Assembly: GCA_029862165.1 (NCBI GenBank)
Contig: JAOTXU010000005.1
Location: 1 to 64,000, forward strand
Reading direction: 5' to 3'
DNA length: 64,000 bases
Source: Gammaproteobacteria bacterium
GTDB taxonomy: Bacteria > Pseudomonadota > Gammaproteobacteria > Steroidobacterales > JABDKV01
The notes beneath the pieces are model-generated. The model did no database searches. It was given only the letters and a program-made list of their open reading frames with translations, and was not told where the DNA came from. The position numbers and the translations under genes are program-made. Each line of letters opens with the position of its first letter. Position 1 is the first letter of the stretch. Shown piece by piece: positions 57,582 to 64,000 of this stretch.

Positions 57582-57888
57582 GTCCTCGCCACCGATGATG
57601 CCGAGAATGATTTTTCGCCGCAAGCTGCGATTCCCGTACAAATCGATAGTAGCGCGCATCGCTCATAGATTTCCATTGATCGCAAAACGTGCTGTTTCAT
57701 CAGTCGCATTTCTCTGCCTCCCATTAAAAAATTCACCCCGTTACGATGCAATAATTCTGTCGTGATTATGTTCAGAATGCTGAACATCTTGTGATCCAGT
57801 TCCTATTAGAAATGTTAACCACGTCGGCGTAGTTATCGTGATTGCGCGTTAGTGTTGTCCGTAGAGTCACGAATCGAGGATCACGTCG
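57582..57888. promoter_or_regulatory. Intergenic region with a 20-base palindrome
   Basis: No gene is seen in this 307-base stretch. ATGTTCAG (57768-57775) and CTGAACAT (57780-57787) form a perfect 8-base inverted repeat with a 4-base centre (AATG), typical in size of an operator for a dimeric repressor. It lies about 100 bases before the DUF2799 gene. The regulator is unknown. Confidence 0.45.
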
Positions 57889-58488
57889 ATGTACTACACG
57901 AGCCGAAGAGTCTTTTTTGTTCTATGCGCAATCGGCCTCGCCGGTCTGACAGCCGGCTGTGCGACCACGATGACCCAGACACAGTGTGTATCGGCGGACT
58001 GGTACGCTATCGGTCTGGAAGATGGTGCTCGCGGTCAGGCCATGACACGGCTCACTAAGCATCGGCAACAGTGCAGCGAATTTGGTATATCGCCCGACGT
58101 GCAGGCGTATCAGCAGGGTCGTCTGGAAGGCCTGGATTATTTCTGTACGCTTTCTAACGGGCTGTCGGTCGGTAAAACGGGCAGTAACTACGCCGGTGCT
58201 TGCCCGGCCGAGATGGAATACTATTTTCTCACTGGCTATCGCCTGGGCCGCGAGATGCATCGCGTGCGTTCAGACATAAACACAAATCGTCGTGATTTGC
58301 GTGCTGCCGAAAAGGAATTACAAACCGAAGACGTGACCGACGAGCGTACGGCAGAGTTACGCTATAAACTGCGGACGCTGGAACGCGAGTTTGGTCGGTT
58401 GCAAGGCCGACTCGAATATCTCGAACTTGAAGAGCGTCGAATCGTAGTTTCAGACGCACGTTCGGCCAATAACGTCGTGACCGACTAG
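57889..58488 (+). CDS. DUF2799 family lipoprotein
   Basis: A 199-residue lipoprotein: signal with lipobox GLTAG-C (residues about 19-24), then the DUF2799 domain (WYAIGLEDGARGQ, GLDYFCTLSNGLSVGKTG, YYFLTGYRLG), followed by a charged helical C terminus (about 120-195) that may form a coiled coil. Function unknown; an envelope role is likely. It faces the next gene tail to tail with no gap. Confidence 0.82.
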   Translation: MYYTSRRVFFVLCAIGLAGLTAGCATTMTQTQCVSADWYAIGLEDGARGQAMTRLTKHRQQCSEFGISPDVQAYQQGRLEGLDYFCTLSNGLSVGKTGSNYAGACPAEMEYYFLTGYRLGREMHRVRSDINTNRRDLRAAEKELQTEDVTDERTAELRYKLRTLEREFGRLQGRLEYLELEERRIVVSDARSANNVVTD

Positions 58489-58974
58489 TTAAATATGCAG
58501 TCGCCGGATCCCAGGGTCCGGCACGCTGTGTGCCCACATCTCCTCAAAAGCCGTCAGGCGCTGTCTGGCGACTTCAGGCCGTGTTTGATCGTACAAACCC
58601 GCCCACGATGATGCCTGCTTGCGCAGCGCGTATTGCGTGTCGTCTGCGATGACAAACGCATCATCACGGCTGTAAAAATCCGTCGCGAGCTTGCGGACAA
58701 TGATCTTGCTGCTAATCCGTTGAGCGACAGCCAGAAAACGATGGTCGTCGCGGGTCAATGGGCCTGTGTCGCGGATTAACACACGCATAGTACTGTGCTT
58801 GTTGCGTGTGACAAAGCTGCGTACCGCAGCGATCAAGTCGCTGCTGCCAAAAACCACGGGGTTAAGATCCGGGCTGAATATTTCCACAGATTGTCGTGCG
58901 GTATTGAGTAGATCGATGACGGCTGTGGCATAGTCACCTGGTGTATCCAGTGGTCGGCTCGTTTGCTCACTCAT
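58489..58974 (-). CDS. DUF7931-like protein, possible phospholipase-D fold
   Basis: A 161-residue cytoplasmic protein I place tentatively in the DUF7931 group. A segment VEIFSPDLNPVVFGSSDLI and a later IADDTQYALRK recall half of a phospholipase-D-like fold, but no HKD catalytic motif is present. It is last in the purB operon and overlaps the GNAT gene by eight bases, which suggests they act together. Function unknown. Confidence 0.65.
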   Translation of the reverse strand: MSEQTSRPLDTPGDYATAVIDLLNTARQSVEIFSPDLNPVVFGSSDLIAAVRSFVTRNKHSTMRVLIRDTGPLTRDDHRFLAVAQRISSKIIVRKLATDFYSRDDAFVIADDTQYALRKQASSWAGLYDQTRPEVARQRLTAFEEMWAHSVPDPGIRRLHI

Positions 58975-59407
58975 GTTTTTTCAGCAGTGAACGGCGCATT
59001 AGCCGGTGCGGGATGCCGGCCTCATCAAACTCGGGGCCTTCGGCCACAAAACCGTGTCGTTCATAGAAATCCAGCGCATGGGTTTGGGCGTGCAGATAGA
59101 CCGTTTTCATACCCGTCTCAATTGCGGCGTTGAAAAGTTCAGCGAGAATCGCGGCGCCCAGCCCGTGCTTGCGCCATTGCGGCAACACGGCCATTCTTCC
59201 AATCTTGCCGTCTGCCTGCAAACGCCCCGTGGCGACAATATCGTCCTCGACCAGGCCAGCCAGGGCATGCACAGCATCAGCGTCCTCGCCGTCCCATTCC
59301 AGTTCTGGATCGACGTGTTGCTCGATCACGAAAACGGCCTGGCGTATCTTTCGAATCAACGCTTGATCGCGGTCCCATCGGGCCAGACGCGTAGTCAGTT
59401 TAGTCAT
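58967..59407 (-). CDS. GNAT family N-acetyltransferase
   Basis: A 146-residue acetyl-CoA-dependent acetyltransferase. The cofactor loop is GRMAVLPQWRKHGLGAAILA (R/Q-x-x-G-x-G/A type, about 69-88), and the C-terminal ALDFYERHGFVAEG is typical of ElaA-like GNATs. ATG 59407 overlaps the roxA end by eight bases. Substrate unknown. Confidence 0.85.
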   Translation of the reverse strand: MTKLTTRLARWDRDQALIRKIRQAVFVIEQHVDPELEWDGEDADAVHALAGLVEDDIVATGRLQADGKIGRMAVLPQWRKHGLGAAILAELFNAAIETGMKTVYLHAQTHALDFYERHGFVAEGPEFDEAGIPHRLMRRSLLKKHE

Positions 59408-60548
59408 CGCTAGCCCAGTATAACTTGCTGTCACAATACAGATCGTATAACAGTGCCAGGGCGTCATCGTCACCGGGATTTTGCAGCAGGTCTCCGCGAC
59501 ACAGCGGTCGCGCCAGTTTGCGGCTGCCAGCTGTAAGTGACCAGGCAACGCCATCGACAAAAAGCAGGCCATGTCCGGGAAACTCGCTGCGTGCCATGCG
59601 TACGGCCAGGTGTCTCAATAAATTCTCGCCGTCTTGCAGCCGCTGGAGAAATTGTTGTTTCGTCTCAGCCGAGTCCGGATGTGACGGTGCCAGCCAGGGT
59701 TTGTTTTCAGTGACCAATCGACCGAACCAGTTGACGGCATGGCTTGTCTGCCCGGGCGTTTCGTGTACAAGCGCAAGCGCTCGCTCGACCGCCGCGGTCG
59801 AAATGAGTCCATCATCGGACTCATCCAGCGTCAGACCGGCATCACTATATCGACCGCGTACTTGCTCAGCCTGATACTCAGCCTGACCCATTACGAGTTC
59901 CTGTGCCGATGGTGCGCGAAAACCAACTGAAACTGTCATACAGGCCACATCGGAAAGACCATGATGGGCGATTCCGGGTGGCAAATACAAAACATCGCCG
60001 GTAGTGAGATCCCAATGTTGTTCTACTTCGAATTGTTCCAGCACTCGCAGTGGCGCGTCCGCAATGAGGACACCGTTGCTTCGTCCAATATCCCAACGGC
60101 GGTTGCCCGCTCCCTGAACCAGAAAAACATCGTATTGATCTATGTGTGCACCGACCGATCCGCCGGGGACGGCGTAACTGATCATGACATCGTCTATACG
60201 CCAGCTCGGCAAAAAATTGAATTGATCGCGTAAGGCCGTCACCTCCGGCACGTACTTGTCTACGTCCTGGACCAGCAAAGTCCATCCGGTGGCTGGTAGC
60301 TGTTGGAAATCCTGTGACCGGAATGGGCCATGGCGCAGTTGCCACTGACCAGGCGATCCCGCCGTAGTGATTAACCTGGCTTCGACATCGTTCTCGCAGG
60401 CAAGCCCCGCCAGGTCTGCCGGCGTCAGGACCGATTCCAACGCCGCTAACTCGTCGCTCATTGCATTTGGCAGCAGCAGTGGCTGGCGCTGCCAGTAGTC
60501 GGATAGAAAACGTTGCGCATCGATGGATGCAGGAAATCGAAGGGCCAC
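59400..60548 (-). CDS. Ribosomal protein uL16 3-hydroxylase (RoxA/YcfD-like)
   Basis: A 382-residue JmjC-type Fe(II)/2-oxoglutarate oxygenase. Iron ligands: HIDQYDVF (HxD) and the distal His in GIAHHGLS, with the cupin core at about 90-225 and a dimerisation/winged-helix C terminus. E. coli YcfD hydroxylates an arginine of ribosomal protein L16. GTG 60548 starts one base after the purB stop, a strong sign of coupled translation; longer upstream starts lie inside purB. Confidence 0.88.
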   Translation of the reverse strand: MALRFPASIDAQRFLSDYWQRQPLLLPNAMSDELAALESVLTPADLAGLACENDVEARLITTAGSPGQWQLRHGPFRSQDFQQLPATGWTLLVQDVDKYVPEVTALRDQFNFLPSWRIDDVMISYAVPGGSVGAHIDQYDVFLVQGAGNRRWDIGRSNGVLIADAPLRVLEQFEVEQHWDLTTGDVLYLPPGIAHHGLSDVACMTVSVGFRAPSAQELVMGQAEYQAEQVRGRYSDAGLTLDESDDGLISTAAVERALALVHETPGQTSHAVNWFGRLVTENKPWLAPSHPDSAETKQQFLQRLQDGENLLRHLAVRMARSEFPGHGLLFVDGVAWSLTAGSRKLARPLCRGDLLQNPGDDDALALLYDLYCDSKLYWASDD

Positions 60549-60549
60549 T

Positions 60550-61938
60550 CTAGTCGTCTGTGATGTCTTTTGCTGCTTCGACAGCATTGCCCAGGTAATT
60601 CGCGGGTTCCAGCGCCAGCAGTCGTTTTTTCGCGTCGTCGGGTAAAGCCAGTCCGTCAATAAACCTGTGAATCATGTTGCGATCAACAGCCTTGCCGCGA
60701 GTCAAAGTTTTGAGCTCCTCATAACCACCGCTGAGACCGTGACGCCGCATGACTGTTTGTATCGGCTCGGCTAGTAACTCCCATCGTTCGCTCAGATCGG
60801 CATGCATGGCTTCTTCGTCTGCAGCAAGTTTGGCCAGGCCGCGGCTGATTGCCACGTGGGCGACGGTGCTGTGGGCGAGTGCAACGCCGACATTGCGCAA
60901 TACTGTTGAGTCACTCAAGTCCCGCTGCCAGCGCGAGACGGGCAGCTTTTCCGCAAAGTGCGCCAGCAATGCCTGTGCGATCCCGATATTGCCCTCGGCG
61001 TTCTCGAAATCAATCGGATTTACTTTATGTGGCATTGTTGAAGACCCTGTTTCACTTTCGGCCGCGTTTTGTTTGAAATAGCCGAGCGAGACATAGCCCC
61101 AGATATCGCGAGCGAAATCCAGCAGAATCGAATTACAGCGCATGAGCGCATGGCTGTACGCAGAGATCCAGTCGTGCGGCTCGATCTGCGTTGTGTAGGT
61201 GTTCGCCTGTAGACCCAGCGCCACAATGAATCGGTCCGTTACACCCGGCCAGTCAATTTCTGGCGCCGCGGCGTAGTGAGCGTTGTAGTTGCCAACCGCG
61301 CCATTGAACTTGCCCAGCACCGAAACCTGCTCCAAATCTGATCGTTGTGTTTTAAGACGCGCAGCCACCGTTGCCAGCTCTTTTCCCAGCGTGGTGGGAG
61401 TTGCCGGTTGGCCATGTGTTCTGGATAACATTGGCACTGCAGCATAACGGTGCGCCATGTCTGCCAGAGCTGTGATTATGCTTTGCAGCCCCGGTAACAC
61501 AACGGCTGCGCGGGCCTCGCTGAGCATCAGTGCGTAGGCCAGGTTGTTTATGTCCTCTGAAGTACAGGCAAAATGCACGTACTCGCTGATTGATGCCGGC
61601 ACTTTCTGCCTGGCTAGCTCCTCACGCAGATAATATTCGACTGCCTTTACATCGTGATTGGTAGTCGTCTCGATCTGTTTAATGCGGCTTGCAGCGTCAA
61701 GGTCGAAACCGTCGGCAATTCTTCGCAATCTGCTCTGCAGACCCGAATCCAGTGCCACGAGCTCGGGCAGGACGCCTTCCTCAGCCAGGTGGATCATCCA
61801 GCGTAGCTCGACCTGCACGCGATAGCGCAACAGACCGTATTCGCTGCAGATGGGGCGTAAGGCGGATAGTTGTGCGGCATACCGGCCGTCTATGGGAGAG
61901 ACGGCTGTCAGTTCGCTAAGCTGCAGGGTCGCTGTCAC
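60550..61938 (-). CDS. purB: Adenylosuccinate lyase
   Basis: A 462-residue fumarase/aspartase-superfamily enzyme used twice in purine synthesis. Conserved regions: SPIDGRYAAQL near the start, SRTHGQPATPTTLGKEL, and the signature SSTMPHKVNPIDFENAEGN. GTG 61938 is chosen because the protein then starts TATLQLSELTAVSPIDGRY like homologues; the ORF continues further upstream. It leads the minus-strand operon purB-roxA-GNAT-DUF7931-like and is divergent from fumC. Confidence 0.95.
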   Translation of the reverse strand: MTATLQLSELTAVSPIDGRYAAQLSALRPICSEYGLLRYRVQVELRWMIHLAEEGVLPELVALDSGLQSRLRRIADGFDLDAASRIKQIETTTNHDVKAVEYYLREELARQKVPASISEYVHFACTSEDINNLAYALMLSEARAAVVLPGLQSIITALADMAHRYAAVPMLSRTHGQPATPTTLGKELATVAARLKTQRSDLEQVSVLGKFNGAVGNYNAHYAAAPEIDWPGVTDRFIVALGLQANTYTTQIEPHDWISAYSHALMRCNSILLDFARDIWGYVSLGYFKQNAAESETGSSTMPHKVNPIDFENAEGNIGIAQALLAHFAEKLPVSRWQRDLSDSTVLRNVGVALAHSTVAHVAISRGLAKLAADEEAMHADLSERWELLAEPIQTVMRRHGLSGGYEELKTLTRGKAVDRNMIHRFIDGLALPDDAKKRLLALEPANYLGNAVEAAKDITDD

Positions 61939-62022
61939 GCGCGCATCATAGCCTAAAAGCCAGTTCACAGCGCGTAACAGCGGTATCATAGGTGACGTAA
62001 TTACGGCTCAGCAGGAGCAGAC

Positions 62023-63426
62023 ATGAGTGCACGTGGCAAAAGCAGGGGACCGGTCAGGATAGAACGCGACAGCATGGGCGAGCTTGAAGTGCCGGAAGAG
62101 GCACTGTGGGCAGCGCAGACCCAGCGGGCCGTAGAGAATTTTCCGATCAGCGGCAGGGTGATGCCTGCGGCATTTATCCGCGCCGTCGGTTTGATCAAGT
62201 GGGCCGCGGCTGGTAGCAACAGCGATCTGGGTTTGCTCGACAAAAAAATCGCTGAGGCGATTCAGTCCGCCGCAATGGAGGTGGCCGAGGGCGCTCACTA
62301 CGATCATTTTCCGATTGACGTTTTTCAGACCGGCTCTGGCACCAGCACGAATATGAATGCCAACGAGGTGATCTCGAGGCTCGCCACCGAGCGGCTGGGT
62401 TCAAAGGTGCATCCAAATGACCATGTGAACATGTGCCAGAGCAGTAACGATGTAATCCCGACCGCAATCCATGTCAGTGCGGCCCTGATGATCGATAAGG
62501 AATTGCTCCCCGCGCTGACCCATTTGCATAAGACGCTGGTCACTAAAGCAGACTCCCTCGACGACGTCATAAAGACTGGACGCACCCATCTGATGGATGC
62601 GATGCCGGTACGCATGAGTCAGGTAGTCGGCGCATGGGCTAATCAGATCAGCGACGGGATCGCTCGCATCGACGATACCCGCAAGCGCCTGCATCGTCTG
62701 GCTCAGGGTGGCACGGCCGTCGGTACTGGCATAAACGCACATCCGGAATTCGGGGCCCGTGTGGCAAAAGCGATGTCACAACACACTGGCGTTTCTTTTA
62801 CGCAAAGTGACGACTTGTTTGTGGGTATAGCAACGCAGGATACAGCGGTCGAATTGTCAGGCCAGTTGCGCAGTATCGCAGTGAGTCTGTTGAAAATTGC
62901 CAACGATTTGCGATGGATGAACAGTGGACCGCTGGCCGGCTTGTCGGAGATCCACTTGCCGTCACTGCAACCCGGCAGCAGCATCATGCCCGGAAAAATC
63001 AATCCGGTTGTGCCCGAAGCCGTAGCGATGGTTGCGGCACAAGTGATCGGCAACGACGCAACTATCACAATCGGTGGTCAGTCGGGCAACTTTGAGTTAA
63101 ACGTAATGTTGCCGGTCATTGCCGATAATTTGATCGATAGTCTGACTGTTTTAAGCAACAGCTCGCGTGTACTGGCTGACAGTGCGATCGCCGGATTTAC
63201 TGTGAACCAGGATGCAATGGCCGAAGTCTTGCAACGTAATCCCATACTGGTAACGGCACTTAACTCGGTAATTGGCTATGACCTGGGTGCAGCAACGGCC
63301 AAGAAGGCTTATGCGGAAGGTCGCCCGATACTTGATGTTGCGCGTGAGACCACCGACCTCGATGAAGCCGAGCTGCGACGCCTGCTCGATCCTGAAAAGT
63401 TGACCCGAGGCGGTATCCAGGGCTAG
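62023..63426 (+). CDS. fumC: Class II fumarate hydratase
   Basis: A 467-residue iron-free fumarase of the TCA cycle. It has GSGTSTNMNANEVISRLA, TGRTHLMDAMPVRMSQVVGA and the signature GSSIMPGKINPVVPEA. ATG 62023. It starts 84 bases from the divergent purB start, so the two share a short control region. The Nudix gene begins five bases after its stop. Confidence 0.96.
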   Translation: MSARGKSRGPVRIERDSMGELEVPEEALWAAQTQRAVENFPISGRVMPAAFIRAVGLIKWAAAGSNSDLGLLDKKIAEAIQSAAMEVAEGAHYDHFPIDVFQTGSGTSTNMNANEVISRLATERLGSKVHPNDHVNMCQSSNDVIPTAIHVSAALMIDKELLPALTHLHKTLVTKADSLDDVIKTGRTHLMDAMPVRMSQVVGAWANQISDGIARIDDTRKRLHRLAQGGTAVGTGINAHPEFGARVAKAMSQHTGVSFTQSDDLFVGIATQDTAVELSGQLRSIAVSLLKIANDLRWMNSGPLAGLSEIHLPSLQPGSSIMPGKINPVVPEAVAMVAAQVIGNDATITIGGQSGNFELNVMLPVIADNLIDSLTVLSNSSRVLADSAIAGFTVNQDAMAEVLQRNPILVTALNSVIGYDLGAATAKKAYAEGRPILDVARETTDLDEAELRRLLDPEKLTRGGIQG

Positions 63427-63430
63427 TGCT

Positions 63431-64000
63431 TTGCGCGCGTTAATCCGGAAGCGTCTGGAAGGTACCCGGCCACAAGACCCCAAGATCGTACAACGACCTG
63501 GCTGGGGTGATATTCCCGACGCGTTTATGGACAGGCTGCCCAAGCCGCTGATCCCGGCGGCAGTGTTGTTGCCACTGGTCGAGCGCGCCGATGATCTGCA
63601 CATTCTGTTGACTCAACGCGCGGAGCATCTAAAGCATCATGCGGGACAAATCAGTTTTCCGGGTGGTCGTGTTGAGATCGGTGATAACAATCCCAGCGAA
63701 ACGGCGCTGCGTGAGACGGCAGAGGAGGTGGGCGTGCCCGCAGACCGGGTCGAAGTTGTCGGCTACCTGGACAACTATTTCACTATCACCGGTTATTCGG
63801 TGACACCGGTCGTTGGATTTTTCGATAACACAATCTCTTTACGGCTGGACAGTGCGGAAGTTGAGGACGCCTTCGAAGTGCCGCTATCGCATCTGTTTGA
63901 GCCCGCCAATCACCACAAGAAGCAAAAAGAGATTTTTGGGCAGCGCATTCCGTATTACGAAATTCCGTGGCAGGACCGCATTATCTGGGGTGCGACTGCA
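63431..64000 (+). CDS. Nudix hydrolase, CoA pyrophosphatase type (partial)
   Basis: The first 190 codons are visible; the gene runs off the right edge. The Nudix box is clear: FPGGRVEIGDNN followed by TALRETAEEVG, and the preceding AEHLKHHAGQISFPGG is typical of the NudL / CoA-diphosphatase branch. TTG 63431 (then RALIRKRLEGTRPQ) fits the usual N terminus, and the gene is only five bases from fumC; ATG 63527 would leave out the conserved start. Substrate assignment is from family resemblance. Confidence 0.85.
   Translation, partial: MRALIRKRLEGTRPQDPKIVQRPGWGDIPDAFMDRLPKPLIPAAVLLPLVERADDLHILLTQRAEHLKHHAGQISFPGGRVEIGDNNPSETALRETAEEVGVPADRVEVVGYLDNYFTITGYSVTPVVGFFDNTISLRLDSAEVEDAFEVPLSHLFEPANHHKKQKEIFGQRIPYYEIPWQDRIIWGATA

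Overview
The window reads as chromosomal DNA of a gammaproteobacterium. The evidence is the block ruvC-ruvA-ruvB-ybgC-tolQRAB-pal-cpoB-queE-queC-tRNA-Lys, a sucA-sucB-lpdA operon, a fused aspartokinase/homoserine dehydrogenase followed by thrB and thrC, a single-function RelA with the EFDD synthetase motif, AcnA, and a purB-roxA pair. Several families present (YfaZ, DUF2959, RoxA, Slam-like) are also mostly proteobacterial. Genus cannot be fixed from the sequence alone. Genes are dense, many overlap by 1-4 bases, and GTG and TTG starts are common.

Layout. 1-1177: the end of a thiamine-diphosphate enzyme gene and a short-chain dehydrogenase. 1265-6187: a small mobile-looking island. It carries a tandem ribbon-helix-helix protein, a three-gene module (small helical protein, XRE-ImmA/IrrE protein, DUF4411 PIN protein), a second ribbon-helix-helix protein, a DUF4224 protein and a tyrosine integrase, and it ends at a tRNA-Arg(CCT) gene. 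6279-9646 (minus): a zinc-type ABC uptake cluster with permease, binding protein, outer-membrane protein and small His/Cys protein, but no ATPase; a decayed copy of the tRNA-Arg 3' end lies just beyond it at 9773-9802. 10521-16028: 2-oxoglutarate dehydrogenase operon. 16163-19805 (minus): aldehyde dehydrogenase and relA. 19926-29878: yfaZ, yebC, Holliday-junction genes, Tol-Pal system, queuosine genes, then tRNA-Lys. 30199-36105: GFA-type protein, pdxJ and the threonine operon. 36320-41126: NERD protein, DUF885 lipoprotein, and a minus operon (TatD, DUF2959, M20). 41246-47536: a MacAB-like export operon ending in a 2,4-dienoyl-CoA reductase. 47690-54259: unknown membrane protein, YgjP-type peptidase, SDR, acnA, mnmA. 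54527-57530: a Slam-like outer-membrane protein and a secreted FecR-domain protein. 57889-64000: DUF2799 lipoprotein, a minus operon (purB, roxA, GNAT, DUF7931-like), fumC and a truncated Nudix gene.

How the genes work together. sucAB-lpd, acnA and fumC are TCA-cycle steps. tolQRAB-pal-cpoB builds the envelope-spanning Tol-Pal machine. queE and queC are two steps of 7-deazaguanine synthesis. thrABC covers aspartate to threonine except the semialdehyde dehydrogenase step.

The least ordinary parts are the mini-island with its toxin-like module, the ATPase-less zinc cluster framed by tRNA-Arg and its relic, and the Slam-like/FecR pair. In that pair the FecR protein ends in a TbpB-like barrel region, and both genes have textbook CRP palindromes upstream, which suggests a cAMP-controlled surface-export pair.
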